Shown piece after piece: positions 49,193 to 59,711 of a stretch of 64,000 nt of DNA. The stretch lies in contig NZ_PPFB01000001.1 in assembly GCF_002899455.1 (NCBI RefSeq), positions 2,262,501 through 2,326,500 of the forward strand. The letters are read 5' to 3'. The notes beneath the pieces were generated by a model. It ran no database searches. It saw only the letters and a program-made list of their open reading frames with translations, and was not told the origin of the DNA. This DNA is from Streptomyces sp. DH-12 (GTDB taxonomy: Bacteria > Actinomycetota > Actinomycetes > Streptomycetales > Streptomycetaceae). Position numbers and translations under genes: made by a program. Position 1 is the stretch's first letter; each line of letters starts with the position of its first letter.

Positions 49193-50149
49193 TCATCCCT
49201 TGACCGCCCCGGTGAGCATCCCCTTCTTGAAGTGCTTCTGGACGAAGGGCGAGAGCACGGCCACCGGCAGCAGGGCCAGCACCATCACGGCCATCTGGAT
49301 GGCCAGCGGGGACAGCTGCCCCGTGTTGATCTGCGCGGCCAGTCCGACGGGCCGCTCCTGTTTCTGCACCAGCTGGATCATGACGTTCTGCAGCGGCATC
49401 ATGTCCTGGTCGGTGAGGTAGATGGAGGCGTTGAACCAGGCGCTCCAGTACCCCACTGCGTAGAACAGGGAGATCACCGCGATGACCGCGCGGGACAGCG
49501 GCATCACGATGCGGAACAGGATCCGCCACTCCCCCGCGCCGTCGATGCGGGCGCTGTCGACGAGCTCCTGCGAGATGTTCATGAAGAACGCGCGCAGCAC
49601 CAGGATGTTGAACACGCTCACCGCGCTCGGCAGGATCAGCGCCAGATAGGTGTCGGTGAGTCCGAGCGCCTGCACCAGCAGGTAGGTCGGGATGAGCCCG
49701 GCGCCGAAGAACATGGTGGCGAGCAGGGTCATCAGGATCCAGCGGTGGCCCAGCGAGCCGCTGCGGGAGAGGCCGTAGGCGCAGAGCACCGACACGGCCA
49801 TGCTGAACAGGGTGCCGACGACGGTGACGCCGACGCTGACCAGGGCGGCGCGCTGCACCTGTCCGCCGCCGAGCAGCTCCTGGTAGGCGACGAAGGTGAT
49901 GCCCTTGGGGATCACCACCAGGCCGCCGGCCTCGTCGATGGTCTTCTTGGTCTGCAGACTGGTGACGATCACGATCCACAGCGGGAAGAGGATGGCCAGG
50001 CAGGCGAGACCGAGGGCGAGGCCCTTGCCGGCCTGTCCGGCGCGGGACGGCTCCTCCTCCCACACCGGGCGGGGCGGCGCGGACCAGCGGCCGGGCTTCT
50101 TCGCCCGGGTCTTCCCGGGGTCCGGGCGGGTGCCGAGGACGGCGGTCAT
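49193..50149 (-). CDS. Sugar ABC transporter permease (LplC/YtcP-like)
   Basis: A 318-residue permease with a Lys/Arg/Pro-rich cytoplasmic start and six helices. The EAA loop reads ELVDSARIDGAGEWRILFRIVMP. It resembles the LplC class used for oligosaccharides. ATG 50149 overlaps the preceding stop (ATGA). No ATPase gene lies in the locus, so a shared ATPase such as MsiK is expected (established for Streptomyces sugar importers). Confidence 0.92.
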   Translation of the reverse strand: MTAVLGTRPDPGKTRAKKPGRWSAPPRPVWEEEPSRAGQAGKGLALGLACLAILFPLWIVIVTSLQTKKTIDEAGGLVVIPKGITFVAYQELLGGGQVQRAALVSVGVTVVGTLFSMAVSVLCAYGLSRSGSLGHRWILMTLLATMFFGAGLIPTYLLVQALGLTDTYLALILPSAVSVFNILVLRAFFMNISQELVDSARIDGAGEWRILFRIVMPLSRAVIAVISLFYAVGYWSAWFNASIYLTDQDMMPLQNVMIQLVQKQERPVGLAAQINTGQLSPLAIQMAVMVLALLPVAVLSPFVQKHFKKGMLTGAVKG

Positions 50150-51210
50150 TTCTTGTACACCCCCTGCTCGCCCATGAGGTGGGCCACCTTGTTGGCGGTG
50201 AGGACCAGGCCCAGGCCCACCACGCCCTTGATGAGTCCCGCCGCGGCGGCGTAGCTGAAGTCCTGGTTGCGGATGCCGTTCCACCACACGTAGGTGTCGA
50301 GGACCTCGGAGGCGTCGACGCCCACCGCCTGTCTCTGCAGCAGCAGTTGCTCGAAGCCGACGGTGAGGGCGTCGCCGACGCGCAGCACCAGCAGCAGGGC
50401 GATCACCGGGCGCAGCGCGGGGAGGGTGACGTGCCACATGCGGCGCCAGCGTCCGGCGCCGTCCATGGCGGCGGCCTCGTACAGGTCGTTGGAGACGGAG
50501 GAGAGGGCGGCGAGGAAGACGATGATGCCCCAGCCGGCGTCCTTCCAGACGGTCTCGGCCGTCACCAGGTACTTGAAGATCTCCGGGTTCGTCATCAGGT
50601 CGAAGCCCTCGTAGCCGTGGCGGCGGAGGGTCTGCGCGATGATGCCGGCGCCGCCGAAGATCTGCATGAAGACGGTGACGACGAGCACCCAGGAGAAGAA
50701 GTGCGGCAGGTACATGATCGCCTGGGCGACCGCCCGCACCCGGGGCCGCACCACGCTGTTGATGAGCAGCGCGAGCAGGATCGGGATCGGGAAGTAGAGC
50801 ACCAGCTGGAGGAAGAACAGCACGAAGGTGTTCCGCACCGCGTGCCAGAAGGCGGAGTCGGCGAAGATCCGCTCGAACTGCTCGAGGCCGACCCACGGGC
50901 TCTCGAAGATGGCGACGAAGCCGTTCTCGCTGAGATAGGGGTCGTAGTCCTGGAACGCGATCACGTTGCCGAGGATCGGCACGTAGTTGAAGACCAGGAC
51001 CAGCAGCAGGGCGGGGACGGTCATCAGGATCAGCGTGCGGTCGCGCCGCCACCTGAGCCGGAACCCCAGCCTGCCGGAGTTCTTCCTCCCGGGTCCCCGC
51101 CCGCCCCGCCGGGCCGCGGCCGGGCCCTTGGGGGACCCGGCCGCCTCGCCGGCGTCCTGCTGGGGTGTCTGCGCCTCGGTCGTCCCCCGAGGCACCGTGC
51201 TGTGCGACAC
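50146..51210 (-). CDS. Sugar ABC transporter permease (LplB-like)
   Basis: A 354-residue permease. A 70-residue Gly/Arg/Lys-rich cytoplasmic start precedes LILMTVPALLLVLVFNYVPILG. The EAA loop is DLYEAAAMDGAGRWRRMWHVTLP. GTG 51210 has AAGGAGACGG upstream. It lies 26 nt after the solute-binding gene and is coupled to the LplC-like gene. Confidence 0.93.
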   Translation of the reverse strand: MSHSTVPRGTTEAQTPQQDAGEAAGSPKGPAAARRGGRGPGRKNSGRLGFRLRWRRDRTLILMTVPALLLVLVFNYVPILGNVIAFQDYDPYLSENGFVAIFESPWVGLEQFERIFADSAFWHAVRNTFVLFFLQLVLYFPIPILLALLINSVVRPRVRAVAQAIMYLPHFFSWVLVVTVFMQIFGGAGIIAQTLRRHGYEGFDLMTNPEIFKYLVTAETVWKDAGWGIIVFLAALSSVSNDLYEAAAMDGAGRWRRMWHVTLPALRPVIALLLVLRVGDALTVGFEQLLLQRQAVGVDASEVLDTYVWWNGIRNQDFSYAAAAGLIKGVVGLGLVLTANKVAHLMGEQGVYKK

Positions 51211-51236
51211 GGCCGTCTCCTTGCCTCAGGTCCGGG

Positions 51237-52925
51237 TCAGTCGGCCGAGCCGTTGTCGTCGAGCAGCTTGCGGTACCAGTCGCGCAGCCCGTCGCCGCCC
51301 CTGCTCCGCCAGTCGGACACGGCCTGCTGCACGTCACCGATCTTCTTGCGGCCGCGCACCACGTCGTCCTCGAGCTGCTCGAAGCCGTCGGCGAGATTGG
51401 ACCAGCGGGTGGGCTCGGTGACGGTGAGCCCGAAGAACGACGACTTCTTGGTGAAGGCCCCCATGCGCTGCTGCCACTCGACCATCCCCTTGGTGACCTC
51501 GGGCAGGTCGGGGTAGGCGATGTACGGGGCCGGGTTGCCGGTGTAGTCGTAGGCGCCGTTGACCTCGTTGACGCCCTGCTGCGTCTTGACCGGCAGGCCC
51601 TTCTCGACCGTGTAGTCGGTGCCCTCGACGCCGTAGGCGGTGAGCATGAACTCCTTGGTGCCGTACGGCGCGGCGCAGAAGTTGCAGAGCGCGAGGAAGT
51701 CCTTGATCTGCTGCTCGGACGCCTTCCTGGAGACGAAGGTGAAGATGTTGGCCGGCTGGACCGCCCACAGGGTGGGATCGCCGCCGTCGGGGCCGAAGTA
51801 GTCGAACGCCTCCATCTCGAAGCCGGCGTTCTGCGTGCGCTGTTCGGCGGTCTTGCCCCACCAGTCGGAGATGTTCTGGTTGTAGACCAGCACCTCGCCG
51901 GCGGTGAACCGGTTGCCCGCGTCGCCGCCCGCCTTGCCCTGCACCGCGTCGGGGTGGACCACTCCGGCGGCGTACAGCTTGCGGGTCCACTCCAGCGCCT
52001 CGAGGTACTGCTCGGTCTCGATGCGGTTGACCAGCTTGTCGCCCTCCAGGTTCCACCAGAGCGCCTTGTCGCTGCCGGAGAGGACGCCGAAGATGTTGAA
52101 CGCCGTCCACTTCATGTCGTCGCAGGCCCACAGCTTGGACTTGGCGTCGGTGGCCTCCTTCGCCCACGCCAGGAACTCGCCGGGGTCGCCCGGGACGCTG
52201 TATCCCCGCTTCGCGAACAGGTCCTTGCGGTACAGCGGCGCGATGTCGGTGACGTACGAGGCGGGCATCGGGACGCCGCGCAACCGGCCGCCGAAGATGC
52301 CGCGCTGCCAGGCCTCGGTGGGGACCGCGGCGAGGTTCGGGTAGTCCTTCACCTTGTCGCCGGAGAGGTAGGGGCCGAGGTCGGCGAACTTGGCGTTGAT
52401 CGCGCCGGGGATGCGGCCCATCAGGTTCCAGCCGGGGACGACCACGACGTCCGGGACCTCGCTGGAGGCGAGCACCGCGCCGAGCTTCTGGTCGTAGGTG
52501 ACGCCGTCCTGGTTCTGCCAGGTGACGTCGACGCCGACGGCCTCGTTCATCGCGGTGTAGTACGGGTTGTCGCCCTTCGGCGGGGTGCCCCAGAACGGCG
52601 ACATGACGGTCAGTCCGCCGCCGCTGCCCAGCTTCTTCGGCACCGAGGTCTTCAGCTCGGCCGTGGGGATCGCCCGGGTGAAGCCGGCCGCCGACCCGTT
52701 CTTCGCCGGGATGTCCGGGGTGACGACGTTCGACGCCACGAACGCCGGGAGGATCTTCGCGGCCTCCTTGCCCGAGGTGGTGCCCTCCTTGCGGCCCTCC
52801 TGGCCCCCGCCGCCGCAGGCGGCCAGCAGCGGCGTCCCCGCGGCCACCGCCGCGGTGGCGGCCGCCGTGGAGGCGAGGAAGCTTCTCCGGCTCGGCCCGG
52901 AGGAGGAAGCGGCGTTCGGCGTCAT
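51237..52925 (-). CDS. Sugar ABC transporter solute-binding lipoprotein (LplA-like)
   Basis: A 562-residue lipoprotein. The Tat-type signal SRRSFLAST (RR at 13-14) is followed by the lipobox LLAACGGG with the lipid-bearing cysteine at residue 37. The mature part has the LplA-type pattern, for example VTMSPFWGTPPKGDNPYYTAMNEAVG-like text near residue 105 and AFDYFGPDGGDPTLWAV. First gene of the operon SBP-permease-permease-GH42-GH95-GH12. An operator lies just downstream of its predicted transcription start. Confidence 0.92.
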   Translation of the reverse strand: MTPNAASSSGPSRRSFLASTAAATAAVAAGTPLLAACGGGGQEGRKEGTTSGKEAAKILPAFVASNVVTPDIPAKNGSAAGFTRAIPTAELKTSVPKKLGSGGGLTVMSPFWGTPPKGDNPYYTAMNEAVGVDVTWQNQDGVTYDQKLGAVLASSEVPDVVVVPGWNLMGRIPGAINAKFADLGPYLSGDKVKDYPNLAAVPTEAWQRGIFGGRLRGVPMPASYVTDIAPLYRKDLFAKRGYSVPGDPGEFLAWAKEATDAKSKLWACDDMKWTAFNIFGVLSGSDKALWWNLEGDKLVNRIETEQYLEALEWTRKLYAAGVVHPDAVQGKAGGDAGNRFTAGEVLVYNQNISDWWGKTAEQRTQNAGFEMEAFDYFGPDGGDPTLWAVQPANIFTFVSRKASEQQIKDFLALCNFCAAPYGTKEFMLTAYGVEGTDYTVEKGLPVKTQQGVNEVNGAYDYTGNPAPYIAYPDLPEVTKGMVEWQQRMGAFTKKSSFFGLTVTEPTRWSNLADGFEQLEDDVVRGRKKIGDVQQAVSDWRSRGGDGLRDWYRKLLDDNGSAD

Positions 52926-53053
52926 TGCGTCAACCCTTCGTGGCGCACCAGGACACCCGGCAGGTGGCCGTCGGCTGTGGTGTCTTCGGTGGAACTGGCC
53001 GATCGGAAGCGGTCGTCCGGCGGGAGATGCACGCCCTCACGGCGGCCTCGCTG

Positions 53054-53067
53054 TCGAAGCGCTTCGA
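53054..53067. promoter_or_regulatory. LacI-family operator of the transporter-glycosidase operon
   Basis: A perfect 14-nt palindrome TCGAAGCGCTTCGA. It lies directly downstream of the predicted start point of the leftward operon (start expected near 53070), an ideal position for repression. Confidence 0.8.
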
Positions 53068-53076
53068 TGTGCTGCG

Positions 53077-53105
53077 AGGTTAGGGGAACACCCAGAGGCG
53101 CACAA
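53077..53105 (-). promoter_or_regulatory. Promoter of the transporter-glycosidase operon
   Basis: On the minus strand TTGTGC (53105-53100) and TAACCT (53082-53077) are separated by 17 nt. The leader to ATG 52925 would be about 145 nt. The 14-nt operator follows 10 nt after the -10 box. Confidence 0.6.
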
Positions 53106-53214
53106 GAGCCGATTCGATAATTCCTGAGACAGATGCGCGATCACTTGGGAGGGGAGTCAGGAGAGCGAGGCGCCGCACGACAGAACGACGCAGGGGTCTC
53201 CGCGCGCGGATCCC

Positions 53215-53243
53215 TTGACACCCGGCACGACCGCACCGAGCAT
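53215..53243 (+). promoter_or_regulatory. Predicted promoter of the GH3 gene
   Basis: A consensus -35 box TTGACA (53215-53220) is followed after 17 nt by a poor -10 (GAGCAT, 53238-53243) that touches the operator at 53243-53256. Repressor binding would block polymerase. Confidence 0.45.
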
Positions 53244-53256
53244 CGAAGCGCTTCGA
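53243..53256. promoter_or_regulatory. LacI-family operator of the GH3 gene
   Basis: TCGAAGCGCTTCGA, identical to the site at 53054-53067 and to the core at 42927-42940. It lies 33 nt upstream of the GH3 start codon and overlaps the predicted -10 region. Confidence 0.8.
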
Positions 53257-53289
53257 AAGCGCAGCGCTCCATCCCGAGGGGACTCCCAC

Positions 53290-56133
53290 GTGACCGCACC
53301 CACCCCGCCCACGCCGCCGTTCCGCGACCCGGACCTGCCGTTCGCCGAGCGCATCGACGACCTGCTGTCGCGGCTCACCCTGGACGAGAGGATCGGTTTC
53401 CTGCACCAGTTCGCCCCGGCCGTCGAGCGGCTGGGCGTCGCCGCGTTCCGCACCGGCCAGGAGGCCCTGCACGGGGTCGCCTGGATGGGCCCGGCGACCG
53501 TCTTCCCGCAGGCCGTGGGGCTGGGCGCGACCTGGAACGAGGACCTGGTGCGCCGGGTGGGCGAGGCGGTCTCCCGGGAGGCCCGCGCGATGCGCGCCCG
53601 CGACGAACGGGTCGGCCTGAACGTCTGGTCGCCCACCGTCAACCTGCTGCGCCACCCGCTGTGGGGCCGCAACGAGGAGGGCTACTCCGAGGACCCGCGG
53701 CTCACCTCGGCGATCGCCACCGCCTACACCCGCGGCCTGCGCGGCGACCACCCGGTGTACTGGCGCACCGCGCCCGTCCTGAAGCACTGGCTGGCGCACA
53801 ACAACGAGACGCGCCGGGACACCGCGTCCAGCTCGGTACGGCCGCGCGTGCTGCACGAGTACGACCTGCGGGCCTTCCGCGACACCGTGGAGGCGGGCGC
53901 GGTGGCCGGGGTGATGCCGGCGTACAACCTGGTCAACGGCCGCCCCAACCACGTGTCGCCGTACCTGCGCGAGCAGTTGCGCACCTGGACCGAGGAGGAG
54001 CTGCTGGTCTGCTCCGACGCGGGGGCGCCGTCCAACCTGGTCGACTCCGAGCACTACTTCGACACGCACGAGGAGGCCACGGCGGCGGCACTGCGCGCGG
54101 GCGTCGACAGCTTCACCGACCACGGCACCGACAGCACGAAGATCGTCGCCCGGCTCAAGGGGGCGCTGGAACAGGGCCTGTTGACCGAGGAGGACATCGA
54201 CACGGCGGTCCGGCGGCAGCTGTCGGTGCGGTTCCGGCTCGGCGAGTTCGACCCGGACAGGGACCCGTACGCCGACGAGCGGGCCTTCGACACCCCCGAG
54301 CACCGGGCGCTCGCCCAGGAGGCCGCCGAGCAGGCGGTCGTGCTGCTGAGGAACGACGGCCTGCTGCCGCTCGCCCCCGGCCTCCGGATCGCGGTGACCG
54401 GGCTGCTCGCCGACGAGTGCAAGCTCGACTGGTACAGCGGCGGCCTGATCCACCGCTCCACCCCGCTGGAGGGCCTGTACGAACGGTTCGGCGCCGACCG
54501 CGTGGAGTTCGCCGAGGGGGTGGACCGCGTCCTGCTGCGCACCTCCTCCGGCGCCTTCCTGCACGTGCCGCCCGCGCCCGACGCCCCGGAGACGGCGCGC
54601 GGCGCCGAGGGCGCCCTCGACCCTGCGCTGCTCGCGGGCCGCACCGACCTGCCGCCGCTCACCGCGGGACCGGACGGCACCGAACTCGCCCTCGTGGACT
54701 GGGGCGACGGTGTGCTCACGCTGCGCGCCCCGGACGGCCGGTACCTCTCGGTCGCCGATGACGGGTACCTGCGCGCCTCCGCCGACCAGCCGGGCGGCTG
54801 GATCGTGCAGGAGACGTTCCGGCTGGAGCCGCACGGCGACGGCCACCTGCTGCGCCACCTGGGGACCGGACACCCCGTGCGGGTCACCCCGGACGGGGTG
54901 CGGGCGGCCGAGGGCGAGCCGGAGGTGTTCGAGCTGGTCGTCACCGAGCGCGGGGAGGACGCCGTGGCCCGTGCCGCCGCCGGGGCCGACGTGGTCGTGG
55001 TGGTCGCCGGCAACGACCCGCACATCAACGGACGGGAGACGGAGGACCGCACCACCCTGCGCCTGCCCGCCCAGCAGGAGCGGCTGCTGCGCGCCGCCCG
55101 GACCGCCAATCCGCGCACGGTGCTGACCCTGGTGTCCGCCTACCCGTACGCGGTGGACCCGGCGGACCTCCCGGCGGTGCTGTGGACCGCGCACGGCGGC
55201 CAGGCGGCCGGCACGGCACTGGCCCGGGTGCTCGCCGGGGACGTCTCCCCCGCCGGGCGGCTGCCGCAGACCTGGTACGCCGCCGACGCCGACCTGCCGG
55301 ACCTTCTCGACTACGACGTGATCGGCGGGCGCCAGACCTACCTCTACTTCGAGGGCGCCCCGCTGTTCCCCTTCGGCCACGGCCTGTCCTACGCGTCCTT
55401 CTCCTACGGGGAGCTGACGGCGGACGTGACGGGCTCCGGGGTGCGGGTCGCGTTCGAGGTGACCAACACCGGCGCGGTGACGGCCGACGAGGTGGCCCAG
55501 CTCTACGGGCGGGCCCCGGACCCCTCGGTGCCGCGTCCGCGCCGCGAACTGCTCGGCCACCGCCGGGTGACGCTGACGCCCGGGGAGAGCACCCGGCTCT
55601 TCTTCGACCTGCCGCTGTCCGCGTTCGCCTTCTGGGACGTGGCGGCCGGCCGGTGGCGCGTGGAGCCGGGGGCGTACGAGCTGCTGGCCGGCGCGTCCAG
55701 CGAGGACGTGCGGCTGCGCACCACGGTCACGCTGGAGGGCGAGCCGGGCGGTCCGCGCCCGGTCGTCGAACGCGGCCTGGAGGCGGCCGGCTTCGACGAG
55801 CAGAGCGGCACCGAGATCGTCGACCGGACGAAGGAGGCCGGCGACGCGGTGACCCCGATCGACGGCAAGGACGGCGAACTCCTCTACCGGCGCTGCGACT
55901 TCGGGGCCGGGGTGCGGGAGGTGTCCGTGGAGGTGTCCGGCACGGGCACGGTCGAGGTCGTCCTCGACGGCGGCCCGCCGCCGGCCTCCCTGTCCTCGGA
56001 CGCGCCCACGGCGGACCCGTACGCGTACGTCACGCTGACCGCGCCCGTCGCCGGGGCGCCCGGCGGGGTGCGGGACGTACGGCTGCGGGTGCGCGGGGCG
56101 CTGCGGGTGGCGCGGATCGGCTTCGGGGTCTGA
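53290..56133 (+). CDS. GH3 glycoside hydrolase with fascin-like insertion and CBM6-like tail
   Basis: A 947-residue enzyme. The GH3 barrel has LKHWLAHNNETRRDT and LLVCSDAGAPSNLV with the likely nucleophile aspartate. The second domain starts AVVLLRNDGLLPL. It is interrupted at about residues 410-550 by a beta-rich insert (GVLTLRAPDGRYLSVADDG) of fascin/beta-trefoil type. A fibronectin-III-like domain and a CBM6-like domain (FDEQSGTEIVDR, LLYRRCDFGAG) end the protein. No signal peptide is seen. GTG 53290 has GAGGGGA at 8 nt. It is probably a beta-glucosidase or beta-xylosidase acting on imported oligosaccharides. Confidence 0.88.
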   Translation: MTAPTPPTPPFRDPDLPFAERIDDLLSRLTLDERIGFLHQFAPAVERLGVAAFRTGQEALHGVAWMGPATVFPQAVGLGATWNEDLVRRVGEAVSREARAMRARDERVGLNVWSPTVNLLRHPLWGRNEEGYSEDPRLTSAIATAYTRGLRGDHPVYWRTAPVLKHWLAHNNETRRDTASSSVRPRVLHEYDLRAFRDTVEAGAVAGVMPAYNLVNGRPNHVSPYLREQLRTWTEEELLVCSDAGAPSNLVDSEHYFDTHEEATAAALRAGVDSFTDHGTDSTKIVARLKGALEQGLLTEEDIDTAVRRQLSVRFRLGEFDPDRDPYADERAFDTPEHRALAQEAAEQAVVLLRNDGLLPLAPGLRIAVTGLLADECKLDWYSGGLIHRSTPLEGLYERFGADRVEFAEGVDRVLLRTSSGAFLHVPPAPDAPETARGAEGALDPALLAGRTDLPPLTAGPDGTELALVDWGDGVLTLRAPDGRYLSVADDGYLRASADQPGGWIVQETFRLEPHGDGHLLRHLGTGHPVRVTPDGVRAAEGEPEVFELVVTERGEDAVARAAAGADVVVVVAGNDPHINGRETEDRTTLRLPAQQERLLRAARTANPRTVLTLVSAYPYAVDPADLPAVLWTAHGGQAAGTALARVLAGDVSPAGRLPQTWYAADADLPDLLDYDVIGGRQTYLYFEGAPLFPFGHGLSYASFSYGELTADVTGSGVRVAFEVTNTGAVTADEVAQLYGRAPDPSVPRPRRELLGHRRVTLTPGESTRLFFDLPLSAFAFWDVAAGRWRVEPGAYELLAGASSEDVRLRTTVTLEGEPGGPRPVVERGLEAAGFDEQSGTEIVDRTKEAGDAVTPIDGKDGELLYRRCDFGAGVREVSVEVSGTGTVEVVLDGGPPPASLSSDAPTADPYAYVTLTAPVAGAPGGVRDVRLRVRGALRVARIGFGV

Positions 56134-56143
56134 GACCCGGCAC

Positions 56144-56197
56144 GGCCGTGCGAGGGCCCGGCGCCGAACGCGTTCGGCGCCGGGCCCTCGCACGGCC
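56144..56197. terminator. 54-nt perfect palindrome between convergent genes
   Basis: Arms of 27 nt (56144-56170 and 56171-56197) with no spacer form an extremely stable hairpin between GH3 and the aldehyde dehydrogenase. It is 11-13 nt from each stop codon, a bidirectional terminator. Confidence 0.93.
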
Positions 56198-56209
56198 GGC
56201 GTCCCTCCG

Positions 56210-57655
<1,446 letters not shown>

Positions 57656-57910
57656 ATGAGGTCCCGGCCCTTCCGCGGAGGAGGTGTACGTGGGTTGCTG
57701 GGCTCCACGGTAGGTGCGGCGCGGCGGCCCGGCGTTTGTCCTGCGCGGAGTACTGCCCCGGAATTCCGTGCCACTTTGGCAGCACGGGCGGGACCGGGCA
57801 CCGGGGTCTGTCCGGCGGACCGAGCCGGAGGGCGTCGGCAGCGCCTCGCCGGGCAGGCGAGCGGGGTCCGGTGCGTCCGGCCGCGAGCCGGAGAAAGCAC
57901 TCGACGCGAT

Positions 57911-57946
57911 GAGGGTCCCCTGCCGGAGCGAAGCCGGGAGCGGGGG
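57911..57946 (+). repeat. Dispersed inverted-repeat element, copy 3
   Basis: GAGGGTCCCCTGCCGGAGCG followed by AAGCCGGGAGCGGGGG matches the elements at 35123 and 42138, with a diverged left arm. It lies in the 345-nt gap between PucR and the aldehyde dehydrogenase (57656-58000). That gap otherwise shows no gene or clear promoter. Confidence 0.65.
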
Positions 57947-58000
57947 CGGCGGCCGACGGCGCCGCGTCCTCGGCGGGACCCGTCGCGCAGGCCCCGCGGC

Positions 58001-59590
58001 TCAGGCGGTGTCCGCGGCCGTCGCCTTCAGCGCGAGCCACAGCTCCATGCGGACGTCCGGGTCGTCCAGGGAGCGGCCGAGGATCTCCTCGACGCGGCGC
58101 ATGCGGTAGCGCAGGGTGTGGCGGTGGACGCCGAGGTCGGCGGCGGCCGCGTCCCACTGGCCGTGCCGGGAGAGCCAGGCGCGCAGGGAGGCGACGAGGT
58201 CGCCGCGGCCGGTCGCGTCGTGGTCGCGCAGCGCCCGCAGCAGCCCGTCGGCGAACGCCTTCACCGCGTCGTCGGCGAGCAGCGGCAGCACGGAGCCGGC
58301 GGCCATCTGCTCGTGCTCCACCAGCACCCTGCCCCGTCGCCGGGCCACGGACAGCGCCTGCTCCGCCTGCTTGTAGGCGGCGGACGCGGCGATCGGGCCG
58401 GCCGGTGCGGACAGGCCGGCGACCAGGTCGTCGTCGTTCGTCTTGCGGGCCGCCTCCCGCGCGGCGGCGTGGTCGCAGCAGGCGCCGACGACGGTGCCGC
58501 CGTCGGCGGCCAGCACGATCAGCCGGTCCCCCTCCGGCACCACGAGGACCGCCTCGCCGGAGCGGGCGGCGGCGGACTCGGCGGCCTCGGCGAGCGCCCC
58601 GAGGGCGTCGGCGCCCGCGTCGCCCTGCGCACGGGCGGCGGGGGCGGCGCCGGTCTCGGCGACGATGATCCGGAACGGCGCGTCGAGCAGGCCGCCGTAC
58701 AGGTCCCCGGCGACCGCACGGGCGTGGTCCGGCTCCCCGGCGAGCAGCATGCGCAGCACGGCCGCGCCGATGCGCTGTTCGGCCGCGTGCAGGGAGCGGG
58801 AGCGTTCGGTGGTGAGGGTGAGCAGCGCGACGGCGGAGTGCACGGCGTAGCGCTCGGCGGTGCCGGGGGCGGACGCGGTGCCGACGGCGAGGGCGGCGCG
58901 GGGACGGCGTCCGGTGCCGAGGGAGTGCAGCTCGACCCGGTCCTCGTTCTCCGGTCCCGCGACCACCGACGAGGCGGGCGCGGGCCGTTCGCGCAGCCGC
59001 GTGACCTCCGCGGTCAGCCGGGCGGCGCGCCGGCCCGCCCAGTCCGGCGCCGCGGCGACGACCGCGCCGGAGGCGTCGTACAGGGCGGCCCACCCGTCGA
59101 CCTGGGCGGCGAGCGCCGCGAGCAGGCCCTCGGGGCCGTCCGTGAGGGTGTGCCGGGTGAGTTCCCGCTGGGCGGCGAAGCCGGCGGTGACCGCGCGGTA
59201 CTGGTCGGCGGCGATCGCGGCGGACACGGCCTTGCTGATGGCGAGGAACGGGGTGCGGCGCGGCACCTCCAGCAGCGGCAGCCCTTCTTCCTTCGCGGCC
59301 TCGACCAGCGCCTCGGGGATGTCGTCGTAGTGGACGCCGACGGCGAAACCGAGTCCGACCACGCCCGCGCCGACCAGCCGCTTCACGTAGCGGCGCATCG
59401 CGTCCCGGTCCTCCGCGTCGAGTTTCAGCGCGGTGATCAGGAGCAGCTCGCCGCCCTCCATGTACGGCACCGGGTCGGCGAGCTCGCTGGCGTGCGCCCA
59501 GCGGACGGGCGCGTCGAGGCGGTCCTCCCCCGCGCGCACGGTCAGTTTGAGCGCGGAGTGGTGGACGAGCGAGGCGAGCGTCGGGGGCAT
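58001..59590 (-). CDS. PucR-family transcriptional regulator
   Basis: A 529-residue regulator. The N-terminal PucR ligand domain (HHSALKLTVRAGEDRLDAPVRWAH, GGELLLITALKL) is followed by a GGDEF-like central region. The C-terminal PucR helix-turn-helix is WDAAAADLGVHRHTLRYRMRRVEEILGRSLDDPDVR. ATG 59590 is taken as the start from the family N-terminus (PPTLASLVHH); the ribosome site is weak. It probably controls the neighbouring aldehyde dehydrogenase and gabT. Confidence 0.9.
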   Translation of the reverse strand: MPPTLASLVHHSALKLTVRAGEDRLDAPVRWAHASELADPVPYMEGGELLLITALKLDAEDRDAMRRYVKRLVGAGVVGLGFAVGVHYDDIPEALVEAAKEEGLPLLEVPRRTPFLAISKAVSAAIAADQYRAVTAGFAAQRELTRHTLTDGPEGLLAALAAQVDGWAALYDASGAVVAAAPDWAGRRAARLTAEVTRLRERPAPASSVVAGPENEDRVELHSLGTGRRPRAALAVGTASAPGTAERYAVHSAVALLTLTTERSRSLHAAEQRIGAAVLRMLLAGEPDHARAVAGDLYGGLLDAPFRIIVAETGAAPAARAQGDAGADALGALAEAAESAAARSGEAVLVVPEGDRLIVLAADGGTVVGACCDHAAAREAARKTNDDDLVAGLSAPAGPIAASAAYKQAEQALSVARRRGRVLVEHEQMAAGSVLPLLADDAVKAFADGLLRALRDHDATGRGDLVASLRAWLSRHGQWDAAAADLGVHRHTLRYRMRRVEEILGRSLDDPDVRMELWLALKATAADTA

Positions 59591-59711
59591 CGGGGCGGTG
59601 AGCCTTCGGGTCGGCGATCGGGTGTGCAAGAACGGTGATCACTTGGCCGTCTCGTATGAACGACCTGTGTCGATTCTGCCTCACCGTACGACCCCCGGCG
59701 GCCGGGACCGC

